The translations under genes and the position numbers were made by a program. Below, piece by piece: positions 34,819 to 42,980 of a stretch of 64,000 bases of DNA. The notes under the pieces are model-generated. The model was given only the letters and a program-made list of their open reading frames with translations. It had not been told where the DNA came from and did not search any database. The DNA is from Sphingobacterium hotanense (GTDB taxonomy: Bacteria; Bacteroidota; Bacteroidia; Sphingobacteriales; Sphingobacteriaceae): assembly GCF_008274825.1 (NCBI RefSeq), contig NZ_CP030848.1, positions 3,533,618 to 3,597,617 of the forward strand, read 5' to 3'. The number at the start of each line of letters is the position of its first letter. Positions within the stretch are counted from its first letter, which is position 1.

Positions 34819-36309
34819 TTATGCTTTCTTCATGCTACCCGTTTCGTTGAAACGGATGTGCCAGCTGAAAGATTCCTCTAATAAATGAGGCGTATGTCCT
34901 CCTCTTTGACAAGCTCTATCAAAGTAGGATTGAAGTTCTTCCTTATAATCAGGATGCACACAATTATCAATAATCTTTTGCGCGCGTTCGCGAGGCGCTA
35001 GGCCTCTTAAGTCTGCCAAACCTATATCGGTAACTAGAATATCGACATCGTGCTCTGTATGGTCTGTATGAGACACCATCGGCAAGATATGCGAGATCTT
35101 ATTCTCTTTAGAAGCAGCCTGTGTCACGAAAATACTCAAGTAAGCATTTCTAGCAAAGTCTCCGGAACCACCAATACCGTTCATAATCTTCGTACCGCCG
35201 ATGTGCGTCGAGTTGACATTTCCATAGATATCAAACTCAATCGCTGTGTTGATGGCAATAATTCCTAAACGACGAATAAGCCCCGGTGTGTTCGAGATAT
35301 TCTGCGGACGCAATACAAACTTATCTCTATAGCGTTGCAAGTTTCCGAATACGTGCTCATAACAAGCCTGAGATACTGTTACAGAAGACGCTGATGCAAA
35401 ACATAGCTTACCAGCATCGATCAAGTCGAATGTACTATCCTGCAACACTTCCGAGAACATCGTCAAGTCGTAGAAATTGCTATGTTTAAAGCCGGTCAAC
35501 ACCGCATTCGCTACTTTACCAATTCCGGCTTGGATCGGCAATAAACGATCTGTTAAGTGTCCTAGACGAACCTCTTCTTCGAAGAACTCGAGAATATGTT
35601 TTGCGATAGCCGATGTTTTAGCATCAGGCTCCGCAATATCCGCCGGGCTATCATGTTTATCAGTAAATACGATGGCAGCAACTTTATCCGGATTCAATGG
35701 GATAGTCTTGCGACCAATCTTGTTCCACGGAGCAACAATTGGAATAACATTACGATGTGGGTAATCTTCAGCCTGATAGATATCATGAATACCATATACA
35801 TCTTCAGGAATGGATGTATTGATCTCCAAAATGACCTTCTTTGCCAAAGAAGCAAAGGTCACTGAGTTACCTACCGAAGTGGTCGGAATGATACTACCGT
35901 CTCTATCGATATATGCCACCTCAATAACAGCAATATCAACATCCGGAAGGTTTTTATTGTGCAACAACTCCGCACTCTCGCTAAGGTGCTGATCGATAAA
36001 AAGAACCTCACCTGAATTAATCTTGCTACGAAGTACAGGATCTACCTGGAAAGGCATGCGTTTCTTCAATGCGCCAGCTTCCGCCAACTTACCATCCGTA
36101 CCGTGACCTAAAGACGCGCCGGTCATTAGGGTAATCTTTATATTTTCAGTCTTTGCTCGCTCTGCCAATGCAGGAAGAACGACCTTACTATCTCCAGCTT
36201 TTGTGAAACCGCTCGATCCGACAACCATGCCATCCTCAATAAGTTTCACCGCCTCTTCGGCCGTAGTAACTTTGTCTTTTAGTCTTTCTAAACGAATTCT
36301 TTCTAACAT
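34819..36309 (-). CDS. Acetyl-CoA hydrolase/transferase family protein (succinate CoA-transferase-like)
   Basis: The 496-residue protein is a class I CoA-transferase. Conserved sections are VVGSSGFTKAGDSK near the start and the GIGGSGDFARNAYLSIF oxyanion/CoA-binding segment near residue 390; FSEVLQDS near 290 probably holds the catalytic Glu. The closest-known relatives exchange CoA between succinyl-CoA and acetate (AarC-type) or hydrolyse acetyl-CoA; the sequence alone does not settle which. It stands alone on the minus strand, divergent from the AraC gene. Acetate handling would also connect with sucD elsewhere in this window. Confidence 0.88.
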   Translation of the reverse strand: MLERIRLERLKDKVTTAEEAVKLIEDGMVVGSSGFTKAGDSKVVLPALAERAKTENIKITLMTGASLGHGTDGKLAEAGALKKRMPFQVDPVLRSKINSGEVLFIDQHLSESAELLHNKNLPDVDIAVIEVAYIDRDGSIIPTTSVGNSVTFASLAKKVILEINTSIPEDVYGIHDIYQAEDYPHRNVIPIVAPWNKIGRKTIPLNPDKVAAIVFTDKHDSPADIAEPDAKTSAIAKHILEFFEEEVRLGHLTDRLLPIQAGIGKVANAVLTGFKHSNFYDLTMFSEVLQDSTFDLIDAGKLCFASASSVTVSQACYEHVFGNLQRYRDKFVLRPQNISNTPGLIRRLGIIAINTAIEFDIYGNVNSTHIGGTKIMNGIGGSGDFARNAYLSIFVTQAASKENKISHILPMVSHTDHTEHDVDILVTDIGLADLRGLAPRERAQKIIDNCVHPDYKEELQSYFDRACQRGGHTPHLLEESFSWHIRFNETGSMKKA

Positions 36310-36669
36310 TTCTTTACAATTAGACGCCTATTGTCAAGGCGTGGCAATATTAATCAATATTTTATTTTTAAAATTATCCATATTAGACAGTTAATTATTT
36401 GGTACACAAAAAAAGTAACCAATTACTAACCAGTATATCAGAACGCATAAAACCACAGTAAATTCCTAATAAACAAACGATTATTAACATAGGCGACTAG
36501 AACGCGGAAGCTTTACGCAGTAAATATACGAAGGAAATCAGGATATGTTCATGACGCAAATCATAAATTTCAGTGGGTTTACACTCACATTTAAAGGCTT
36601 CAACACTCCATCTTTTGCATATATCAATAAAAAACTTGAAATTTATATCTCATAAATACATTTCCCTGG
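36310..36669. other. Divergent intergenic region, CoA-transferase and AraC
   Basis: About 360 AT-rich bases with no recognised gene or repeat. A GACGCCTATTGTCAAGGCGT short hairpin lies near 36322-36343. No clear TAnnTTTG was found in either direction. Confidence 0.35.
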
Positions 36670-37482
36670 ATGCATAAAGAATATGTTGACAAATATTACT
36701 TGACAGAAGTAGACACCTTTGACCATAGCATCTACTGTCATCATGCCGTAATGGGCGAACACCACGTTACGGAACATTACCACAAAAAAGGACAATTTCT
36801 ATACACTGAAGGTGGTGTCGTATTCTTAAAAACTCCTGACAAATCGTACTTTCTTCCAGCACGCCATTATATCTGGATTCCTGCCGGTGTAAAACATAGC
36901 ATTCACCCGAGCGGACCTCAAGTCGTAATGCGAAACCTATACTTCCCTCCCTTCGAAACAGATACAGCATTCTTCGAGAAGATCAATATCTATCCTGTTA
37001 GCGACTTATTGAACGAGCTGATCATGTTTACGAACCGATGGAATGGCAATATCTTCCCGGAAGAGGAACCTAAGTTTTCGATAGCGAAGGCATTCAAGCT
37101 GATTCTACCCGAGATCTCTCCGGCAGAACTCCCACTAGCACTTCCCTATCCGAAAAACGACAAGCTAAAGCAGATCGTAAATTACCTCGAGCAGAACATC
37201 TCCGAGAACATCAGTTTTAAATCTTTAGCGGAGCATTTCGATATCAGCGAGCGTACGCTGGCGCGATTGTTCCAGAAAGAACTAAACATGTCGTACATCC
37301 AGTATTTTACGATATTACGCATGCTGACCTCCTTAAAACTATTGCTAGACGAAAAACTGAGCGTTAATGAAGTGGCTCTACGCGTTGGCTATAATAGTCT
37401 TCCGACCTTCAGCAATACCTTCAATAAGGTAATCGGCGTGCGCCCAAGCGAGTATGTAAAAAATAGAAACTTACTATTATAA
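36670..37482 (+). CDS. AraC family transcriptional regulator
   Basis: The 270-residue protein has an N-terminal cupin ligand-binding domain (about 10-120, HHAVMGEHHVTEHYHKKGQF and FLPARHYIWIPAGVKHSIHP). A C-terminal pair of helix-turn-helices (about 175-270) follows, with FKSLAEHFDISERTLARLFQ and VNEVALRVGYNSLPTFSNTF, ending with the family mark GVRPSEYVK. It is divergent from the CoA-transferase gene, and 12 bases in front of the DUF1080 gene, which is its likely target. The inducer is unknown, but the cupin His residues suggest a small sugar or acid. Confidence 0.93.
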   Translation: MHKEYVDKYYLTEVDTFDHSIYCHHAVMGEHHVTEHYHKKGQFLYTEGGVVFLKTPDKSYFLPARHYIWIPAGVKHSIHPSGPQVVMRNLYFPPFETDTAFFEKINIYPVSDLLNELIMFTNRWNGNIFPEEEPKFSIAKAFKLILPEISPAELPLALPYPKNDKLKQIVNYLEQNISENISFKSLAEHFDISERTLARLFQKELNMSYIQYFTILRMLTSLKLLLDEKLSVNEVALRVGYNSLPTFSNTFNKVIGVRPSEYVKNRNLLL

Positions 37483-37494
37483 TCCCGAATAAAG

Positions 37495-38355
37495 ATGAAG
37501 TTAAGATCCCTAACCCTAGGCTTAGCATTAGGGCTGCTATGCGCATGTGGAAGCCAAGCTCAGATAAGCAACAAGCCAGTTAAAACGCCAAAAGCGATAC
37601 AGTTGTTCAACGGAAAAGACATGAAGGACTGGACGCCGAAAATAAGATTGCACGAAGTTGGAGACAACTATGCCAGTACTTTCCGTGTCGAAGACGGTCT
37701 ATTAAAAGTAAGATACGACGGATACGACAATTTCAATCAGCAATACGGCCACCTCGCTTATAACAAGCCTTTCAGCTATTATGTATTACGCCTAGAATAT
37801 CGTTTTGTAGACGAGCAAACTAAAGGTGGCGAAGGCTGGGCATGGCGAAACAGTGGCGCAATGCTGCACGGTCAAGATCCTAAGACCATGCTAAAAGATC
37901 AGGATTTCCCTATTTCTATCGAAGGACAACTATTAGGTGGAGACGGCAAGAACGAAAGAACGAACTCCAATCTATGTACTCCCGGCACCAATGTCGTCAT
38001 CAAAGAAAAACTATTCACCCCACATTGCCTTAGCTCAACATCAAAAACCTACCATGGCGACCAATGGGTAACAGCAGAGTTCGTGGTATTAGGCGACTCT
38101 CTAATCCAACACGTACTAGATGGCAAAGTCGTATTAGAATACAACAAACCGCAAATCGGCGGCAAGAATGTAGACAACTACGACCCTAAACAAAAAGTTG
38201 ACGGCAAATTGCTAGACGGAGGATTTATCTATCTACAAAGCGAAAGCCACCCTATCGACTTCAGAAAAGTAGAATTATTTGATTTAAGCAACTACAAAGG
38301 AGATAAAAGCAAGCTGGAAACAGCAGTGAAGCAAATATTGAACACTTCGCGTTAG
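37495..38355 (+). CDS. DUF1080 (3-keto-disaccharide hydrolase-like) lipoprotein
   Basis: The 286-residue protein has a lipoprotein-type signal (LALGLALGLLCACG) and a concanavalin-like jellyroll, the DUF1080/3-keto-disaccharide hydrolase family. Visible parts are LFNGKDMKDWTPKI, HGQDPKTM, EGQLLGGDG and the terminal FIYLQSESHPIDFRKVELFD. Such proteins bind or cut glycans and often sit near sugar oxidoreductases, absent here. Being 12 bases after an AraC regulator suggests regulated glycan use. The stop codon TAG is contributed by a heptamer repeat run at 38355. Confidence 0.85.
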   Translation: MKLRSLTLGLALGLLCACGSQAQISNKPVKTPKAIQLFNGKDMKDWTPKIRLHEVGDNYASTFRVEDGLLKVRYDGYDNFNQQYGHLAYNKPFSYYVLRLEYRFVDEQTKGGEGWAWRNSGAMLHGQDPKTMLKDQDFPISIEGQLLGGDGKNERTNSNLCTPGTNVVIKEKLFTPHCLSSTSKTYHGDQWVTAEFVVLGDSLIQHVLDGKVVLEYNKPQIGGKNVDNYDPKQKVDGKLLDGGFIYLQSESHPIDFRKVELFDLSNYKGDKSKLETAVKQILNTSR

Positions 38356-38447
38356 ATATTAGATTTTAGACATTAGACATTAGAGTATGCGGGCTACCTG
38401 CATACTCTTTTTTTAGTAGTTAGTAGCTAGTATTTAGTAGTTAGACC
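38355..38447 (-). repeat. Heptamer repeat runs at the end of the DUF1080 gene (locus 3), with terminator
   Basis: On the minus strand the first run reads TCTAATG, TCTAATG, TCTAAAA, TCTAATA (38355-38384). A second run of related heptamers, TTAGTAG five times with changes, follows at 38413-38447 on the plus strand. Between them is the hairpin of 38382-38414. The last G of the DUF1080 stop codon lies in the first run. Confidence 0.7.
38382..38414 (+). terminator. Terminator of the DUF1080 gene inside the repeat
   Basis: AGAGTATGC, loop GGGCTACCT, GCATACTCT, then six T. The stem sequence TAGAGTATG is shared by other copies of the composite repeat. Confidence 0.8.
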
Positions 38448-38456
38448 AATGACGTA

Positions 38457-38592
38457 AAATCCTGTCAATCCTTGCATCCTTCCTTTCCTGGTTCAAAACA
38501 AACTTTCCTCCCTTTCCTACTCCACACACCCCCCCTTTCACAACAGAAACATCTGAACCAGGAAAAAAAGGATAATAAGATGAGCAGGATCT
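38457..38592. repeat. Palindromic TGAACCAGG element, copy 2
   Basis: A left arm ends CCTTCCTTTCCTGGTTCA and the right arm begins TGAACCAGGAAAAAAAGGAT, so the two arms point outwards around a 40-50-base middle. It is flanked by heptamer runs on both sides (38355 and 38637), in inverted orientation. Confidence 0.7.
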
Positions 38593-38636
38593 TAACACCC
38601 CTAAATAAAAAAGACATTAGCGTATTCAGACCATAC

Positions 38637-38692
38637 TCTAACGTCTTAAGTCTAATATCTAATGTCTTAAATCTAATATCTAACCTCTAAAT
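38637..38692 (+). repeat. Heptamer repeat run TCTAATR (locus 4), eight units
   Basis: Eight clean 7-base units without a break: TCTAACG, TCTTAAG, TCTAATA, TCTAATG, TCTTAAA, TCTAATA, TCTAACC, TCTAAAT. This is the longest run in the window and ends before the rpsT terminator. Confidence 0.8.
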
Positions 38693-38708
38693 CCTATCCA
38701 ACAAGAAA

Positions 38709-38728
38709 AGGGATGTTTTCACATCCCT
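38709..38728 (-). terminator. Terminator of rpsT
   Basis: AGGGATGT and ACATCCCT form an eight-base-pair stem; reading from rpsT (minus strand) it is followed by a T-rich stretch TTTTCTTG. Confidence 0.75.
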
Positions 38729-38755
38729 ATATATCTTTTAGGAAAAAGCTACAGA

Positions 38756-39010
38756 TTAACCTAACTTATTAACGAACTTCGCTAATTTAGATTTGTTGTT
38801 GTTTGCTTTTTTCTTGTGAATTACATTTTTCTTTGCCAAACGATCTAGCATAGAAACCACGCGTGGATATAATGCTTTCGCCTCTTCTGGATCTGTTGTA
38901 AGACGTAATTTTTTGATCGCGTTACGAGTTGTTTTTGCTTGGTAACGGTTTCTTAGACGCTTCGCAGCGTTAGCTCTAATTCTTTTGATCGCTGATTTAT
39001 GATTTGCCAT
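38756..39010 (-). CDS. rpsT: 30S ribosomal protein S20
   Basis: The 84-residue basic protein starts [20 protein letters not shown], the S20 signature. Three helices typical of the family follow, with [20 protein letters not shown]. It binds 16S rRNA in the body of the small subunit. Its promoter is one of the clearest in the window (39058-39088). It is a single-gene unit with its own terminator. Confidence 0.97.
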   Translation of the reverse strand: MANHKSAIKRIRANAAKRLRNRYQAKTTRNAIKKLRLTTDPEEAKALYPRVVSMLDRLAKKNVIHKKKANNNKSKLAKFVNKLG

Positions 39011-39057
39011 TTCTCTTAGCTATATATTTTAATCTTTTTATATTTAATTTCGGACTG

Positions 39058-39088
39058 CAAAAATAACATCTAAAAACTAATATTCAAA
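39058..39088 (-). promoter_or_regulatory. Promoter of rpsT, near consensus
   Basis: On the minus strand TTTG (39085-39088), then 19 bases, then TATTTTTG (39058-39065). Both boxes and spacing match the Bacteroidota consensus. Confidence 0.75.
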
Positions 39089-39114
39089 ATCATTTTTAAA
39101 GTTTTCCAAATCCT

Positions 39115-39122
39115 TATCTTTG
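39115..39122 (+). promoter_or_regulatory. -7 box of the RNA methyltransferase gene, almost touching its ATG
   Basis: TATCTTTG lies only three bases before the ATG at 39126. Transcription would start near 39127-39129, implying a leaderless transcript or use of the downstream ATG at 39141. Confidence 0.55.
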
Positions 39123-39125
39123 TAC

Positions 39126-39665
39126 ATGCAAAAATTATCGATGGATCAGCTCAATCGAGTTGACGTAGAAACATTTAAGAATCAAGATAAAACCCCTTTG
39201 GTTATCGTTTTAGACAGTGTTCGCAGCATGCACAACGTCGGCTCGGCTTTCAGAACCGGAGATGCCTTCGCTGTAGAAAAAATTCTTCTATGTGGAATTA
39301 CGGGGACTCCCCCACACCGCGAAATCGAAAAAACAGCACTAGGAGCCACACAGTCGGTCGTATGGGAATATCACAAACAAACCCTAGACGCTATCAAAAC
39401 GCTGCAGTCAGAAGGCTATAAAGTGTATTCTATCGAACAAGTGGACAAGTCTATCTCCCTGGAAACCTTCCAGCCCGCAGAAAACGAAAAGATTGCTATT
39501 GTATTTGGAAATGAGGTGCATGGCGTCGAAGAGGAAGTAATTGCTGCATCCGACGGATGCCTGGAAATACCACAATTTGGCACCAAACATTCCTTCAATG
39601 TTTCTGTAACGATAGGAATTGTCTTGTGGGATTTAGTAAATAAACTAAACTTTATTAAGAAATAG
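39126..39665 (+). CDS. SpoU/TrmH family RNA 2'-O-methyltransferase
   Basis: The 179-residue protein is a SPOUT-fold methyltransferase. The three family motifs are present: LDSVRSMHNVGSAFRTGDAF (motif 1, with Asn and catalytic Arg), IAIVFGNEVHGVEEE (motif 2) and IPQFGTKHSFNVSVTIG (motif 3). It methylates a ribose in tRNA or rRNA using AdoMet; which residue is unknown. The start MQKLSMDQL matches the usual beginning of Bacteroidota homologues, but the -7 box lies three bases before it, so a start at 39141 is possible. Confidence 0.9.
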   Translation: MQKLSMDQLNRVDVETFKNQDKTPLVIVLDSVRSMHNVGSAFRTGDAFAVEKILLCGITGTPPHREIEKTALGATQSVVWEYHKQTLDAIKTLQSEGYKVYSIEQVDKSISLETFQPAENEKIAIVFGNEVHGVEEEVIAASDGCLEIPQFGTKHSFNVSVTIGIVLWDLVNKLNFIKK

Positions 39666-39709
39666 CAAAATAGATAGCGAGTTGATTTTTAGAAGTCAGT
39701 TCAAAATAG

Positions 39710-39717
39710 TAGATTTG
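39710..39717 (+). promoter_or_regulatory. -7 box of sucD
   Basis: TAGATTTG matches TAnnTTTG, 21 bases before the ATG at 39739. A TTG at 39682 gives an overlong spacer of 25 bases. Confidence 0.5.
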
Positions 39718-39738
39718 CGTTGCAAAAAATAAGACAAA

Positions 39739-40611
39739 ATGAGTGTATTAGTAAATAAAGATTCTAAAGTAATCGTTCAAGGTTTCACCGGTAACGAGGG
39801 TACTTATCATGCATCTCAAATGATTGAGTACGGTACAAACGTAGTTGGTGGTGTTACACCAGGAAAAGGTGGTCAATCTCATTTAGACCGTCCGGTATTC
39901 AACACCGTACAAGACGCTGTTGATGCCACAGGTGCTAACGTATCTATTATTTTTGTTCCACCAGCATTCGCTGCGGACGCAATCATGGAAGCTGCTGCTG
40001 CAGGAATCGCATTGATCGTTTGTATCACTGAAGGTATCCCTACTAAAGATATGATTCAAGTAAAATCTTACTTGAGCGACAAAAACTCTCGTTTAATTGG
40101 CCCTAACTGTCCTGGAATCATCACTGCTGAAGAAGCGAAGATTGGTATCATGCCAGGCTTTATCTTCAAAAAAGGTAAAGTAGGTGTTGTTTCTAAATCA
40201 GGAACGTTAACATACGAAGCCGTAGATCAAACTGTGAAAGCAGGATTAGGAATCACAACAGCGATCGGTATTGGTGGTGACCCTATCATTGGTACAACTA
40301 CTAAAGAAGCTGTAGAATTATTAATGAACGATCCAGAAACTGAAGGTATCATCATGATTGGTGAGATCGGTGGTGGCATGGAAGCTGAGGCTGCACGTTG
40401 GATTAAAGAAAACGGTACTAAGCCAGTTGTAGGTTTCATCGCAGGTCAAACAGCGCCTCCGGGACGCCGTATGGGACACGCTGGTGCAATCGTTGGTGGT
40501 GCGGATGATACTGCTGCTGCAAAAATGCAAATCATGCGTGAGTGCGGAATCCGTGTAGTAGAATCTCCTGCTGAAATTGGAAAAGCAATCGCTGAAGAAT
40601 TAGCTAAATAA
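39739..40611 (+). CDS. sucD: Succinate-CoA ligase, alpha subunit
   Basis: The 290-residue subunit carries the phosphohistidine His247 in [12 protein letters not shown] and the CoA-binding [14 protein letters not shown] at the N-terminus. It converts succinyl-CoA, with ADP or GDP, to succinate in the citric acid cycle. The beta subunit (sucC) is not in the window, so the genes are separate here, as in many Bacteroidota. Codon use is strongly biased to frequent codons. Two hairpins follow, separating it from the convergent DUF4252 genes. Confidence 0.95.
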   Translation: MSVLVNKDSKVIVQGFTGNEGTYHASQMIEYGTNVVGGVTPGKGGQSHLDRPVFNTVQDAVDATGANVSIIFVPPAFAADAIMEAAAAGIALIVCITEGIPTKDMIQVKSYLSDKNSRLIGPNCPGIITAEEAKIGIMPGFIFKKGKVGVVSKSGTLTYEAVDQTVKAGLGITTAIGIGGDPIIGTTTKEAVELLMNDPETEGIIMIGEIGGGMEAEAARWIKENGTKPVVGFIAGQTAPPGRRMGHAGAIVGGADDTAAAKMQIMRECGIRVVESPAEIGKAIAEELAK

Positions 40612-40632
40612 TTCCAAAGCCAAACAATATTG

Positions 40633-40667
40633 AAAAAGGAGCGATCGCATGAGGTCGCTCCTTTTTT
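40633..40667 (+). terminator. Terminator of sucD
   Basis: AAAAAGGAGCGA pairs with TCGCTCCTTTTTT around a 10-base loop: a 12-base-pair stem with a T tail. Confidence 0.88.
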
Positions 40668-40706
40668 CGTATAAGCTATATCTGCCCAAGAGACTAGCTA
40701 GATTTA

Positions 40707-40747
40707 GTTAAAAAGAAGAGGCCGCTCTGGCGAACGACCTCTTCTTA
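40707..40747 (-). terminator. Terminator of the DUF4252 operon
   Basis: Read on the minus strand, TTAAGAAGAGG pairs with CCTCTTCTTTTTAAC around a loop, with a T-rich 3' side. It ends the operon 43-41 kb. Confidence 0.7.
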
Positions 40748-40767
40748 ACTAAACATTGAAACAATAT

Positions 40768-41331
40768 CTATTTTGCAAATGCTAAATCTTCCGATTTAGA
40801 TTTCTTTTTATCTTTTTTCTCCTTGCCTTTGGTCGTCTCGTAATGATCGACCAATTGATTCAGCTCGCTAAGGCTCATATTCGATTTGAGTTCAATAAAA
40901 ACCTGATCTTCATTATCAACAACTCCCAGCATAATCTTTTTAATACGGTCGCCTTTAGTCAAGGTATTGATGCTCACTTTAGCGCCGTCGCTGTAGATAC
41001 TCATCAGTTCCTCGAATTGCTGATCGGCAAGGTAGTTCGTGAACCGCTCATGCAAGCGATGTCCCTTCTCCCCTTCGATCGCTGTAAGCTTGATGCTTTT
41101 TATTTTCTTTAAAGCCATCGCCAACATCGGGTCCTCCTCCTTCATCTCCCGCAGCTCGCCGAGGATAAACGTCCGCATTAAAATGCCCGGAACTTTGACG
41201 GATACGACTTCCGCATCGCGACTGATATCACCTTTATGGATAAAGGCCATATTCGGGCTGGTTTTCACAAAACAGCTTTGCAATAATAATCCTATGCAAA
41301 CGGCTACAATAAATCCTATTCCTCTTTTCAT
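40768..41331 (-). CDS. DUF4252 lipoprotein
   Basis: The 187-residue protein has a lipoprotein signal (GFIVAVCIGLLLQSC) followed by a DUF4252 domain (SVKVPGILMRTFILGE to IELKSNMSLSELNQLVD). A Lys-rich tail (GKEKKDKKKSKSED) ends it. DUF4252 is of unknown function and is common in Bacteroidota behind ECF sigma/anti-sigma pairs, as here. The tail is unlike that of the neighbour and may be a flexible anchor. It follows the second DUF4252 gene by 13 bases. Confidence 0.82.
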   Translation of the reverse strand: MKRGIGFIVAVCIGLLLQSCFVKTSPNMAFIHKGDISRDAEVVSVKVPGILMRTFILGELREMKEEDPMLAMALKKIKSIKLTAIEGEKGHRLHERFTNYLADQQFEELMSIYSDGAKVSINTLTKGDRIKKIMLGVVDNEDQVFIELKSNMSLSELNQLVDHYETTKGKEKKDKKKSKSEDLAFAK

Positions 41332-41344
41332 AATGCGTGGTTTT

Positions 41345-41818
41345 TTAATCGTTTTTATTCACTAGGTTGTTGATATCGTCATAACTCATGGCACCGTCTA
41401 GAATCATAAAGATGGTATCCTCATCAGAAACAATGCTTAAGAGCAGGTTATTCAATAAATCGCCTTCTACAGATTTCGCCAGGAACTTAATCTTATTGCC
41501 CTCCGAATTCACCACCATCAGCTCTTCAAACTTAAGATTGTCGACCGCATTATTGACAGCGTTTTTCAACGTCGGTTGAGAACCCTCAACAATCAGCATC
41601 TTGATCGAATTTATTTTGCTGAATAAAGGTCTGATCGTTTCCAGATCCGCATCGTCGATGTTCATTTTGTTCAACATCTTAAACATCGGCTTACCGATCT
41701 TGATGCTGGTTACCCCCTTCTGTTCTTTGTATTGCTCAAAAATATCATCCAGTTTTGAGACCTGTGCCTGTGCGATGCCCGCGAAAAGCAGGGCGCAGAT
41801 TAACATGATCGTTTTCAT
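41345..41818 (-). CDS. DUF4252 secreted protein
   Basis: The 157-residue protein has a signal peptide without a lipid Cys (MLICALLFAGIAQAQ). A DUF4252 domain of the same length and order as the next gene follows: VTSIKIGKPMFKMLNKM, INSIKMLIVEG, FEELMVVNSEGNKI and SYDDINNLV. The pair probably arose by duplication, one lipid-anchored and one free. It is 12 bases after the putative anti-sigma gene. Function unknown; surface location inferred from the signals. Confidence 0.82.
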   Translation of the reverse strand: MKTIMLICALLFAGIAQAQVSKLDDIFEQYKEQKGVTSIKIGKPMFKMLNKMNIDDADLETIRPLFSKINSIKMLIVEGSQPTLKNAVNNAVDNLKFEELMVVNSEGNKIKFLAKSVEGDLLNNLLLSIVSDEDTIFMILDGAMSYDDINNLVNKND

Positions 41819-41830
41819 ATCTTCACTTTC

Positions 41831-42499
41831 TTAGATTTCTATATTCAAATGCTTTATTTTCTCCAGCCCCGCAACACCACGTTTCAGATTGCTGGTTGCT
41901 AAACTCAATGCCGTTTCCGTAATCTCTAGTGCCTTCTGCTCATCGTAGATTCTTACACCATTTACCTCCACGTACAGCCCCTCTTCTACTTCTGTCGAGG
42001 ATTTATCCATTTCCATTTTTACTGATCTCCTGGACGAGCTTTGCGGGCGTCTCTTCGACACAGGAACAGATGCAACAACAGCTTTTTCTCGCTTCGGCTC
42101 CGTAACTTCTATTGTCTCTGGCTGAACTTGCTGCAGAGTTTCAGCATTTGCTGTCGTATTATCAGCTACGCTATGCTCCGCGATCTGCTTCTGATTAATT
42201 GGCTGCACGACATCATCTTTCGGGCGGAAAATCAGGAAGCCAATCAGCAACGAAGCCGCTATGCTCGTGATCGTGATGATACGTTTTGGCAAATTGACTA
42301 CCCGCGCGTCCTTCACCCCCTCTTCCACAGTCGTAGCTTCCATAAAGGCCTCGAAATCCCAATCCATCTTTCCGGATGGCTCCTTAAGTCCTCCAAAGAA
42401 AGCATCATCAGCATGCTCCTTCAATAAGCGCTCTTCCTCCAGCGATGTTTCCCCTTGCAGATATTTAGCTCTTAATTGATCCAATTCTTCTTTCTTCAT
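41831..42499 (-). CDS. Putative anti-sigma factor with one membrane helix
   Basis: The 222-residue protein has a charged N-terminal region (KKEELDQLRAKYLQGETS, like the start of FecR/anti-sigma proteins). A central helix (IITITSIAASLLIGFLIF) at about 78-95 and a low-complexity periplasmic segment rich in Glu, Gln, Ser and Arg follow. No enzymatic motif is present. The gene overlaps the sigma factor gene by 35 bases, the usual pairing of an ECF sigma with its regulator. The ASD-type zinc motif was not found. Confidence 0.65.
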   Translation of the reverse strand: MKKEELDQLRAKYLQGETSLEEERLLKEHADDAFFGGLKEPSGKMDWDFEAFMEATTVEEGVKDARVVNLPKRIITITSIAASLLIGFLIFRPKDDVVQPINQKQIAEHSVADNTTANAETLQQVQPETIEVTEPKREKAVVASVPVSKRRPQSSSRRSVKMEMDKSSTEVEEGLYVEVNGVRIYDEQKALEITETALSLATSNLKRGVAGLEKIKHLNIEI

Positions 42500-42980
42500 A
42501 ATCGAATACCTTTGTTAAGCTCGCTCGCACAGACTGTCTCGCTCTAGACAGATTCACGCGAACGGCGTTTTCATCTATTTGGCAGAGTTTGGAAATATCC
42601 GATATTTCATATTCCTCTACATCTCTTAAATACATGACCATGCGTTGCTTCTCGGGCAGAGCATCAATGTATTTCAATATAAGTTCCTGTGTTAGCGCCG
42701 GGTATCGCTCAACTTGAATATCAGCGGGCACCTCATTTAAGTATTTCGCTTGCCTGCCTGCTCTTTCAATCTTGTTCAAGGCCATGTTTCTCAGCGTGCT
42801 CATCGCAAATGCTTCCATATTATCGACATGACTCAAATCTGATCGCTTTTCCCATAGCTTTAACATCAGTTCCTGTACTAAGTCAAACGCATCCTCTTCA
42901 TGGGCAAGAAACCTATTCGCAAAGCGATACAGCTTATCCTTAAGGACGAATACTGTATTTTTAAAGGTTTCTTGATTCAT
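42465..42980 (-). CDS. ECF RNA polymerase sigma factor
   Basis: With the ATG at 42980 the protein has 171 residues. Region 2 (about 20-85) has KLYRFANRFLAHEEDAFDLV and the LMLKLWEKRSD segment; region 4 (about 110-165) has LPEKQRMVMYLRDVEEYEIS and VNLSRARQSVR. This size and order fit an extracytoplasmic-function sigma. The frame is open to 43043, but the extra residues lack the family start. The gene heads a unit of sigma, anti-sigma and two DUF4252 genes, likely its own targets. Confidence 0.9.
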   Translation of the reverse strand: MNQETFKNTVFVLKDKLYRFANRFLAHEEDAFDLVQELMLKLWEKRSDLSHVDNMEAFAMSTLRNMALNKIERAGRQAKYLNEVPADIQVERYPALTQELILKYIDALPEKQRMVMYLRDVEEYEISDISKLCQIDENAVRVNLSRARQSVRASLTKVFDYEERRIGSIKS

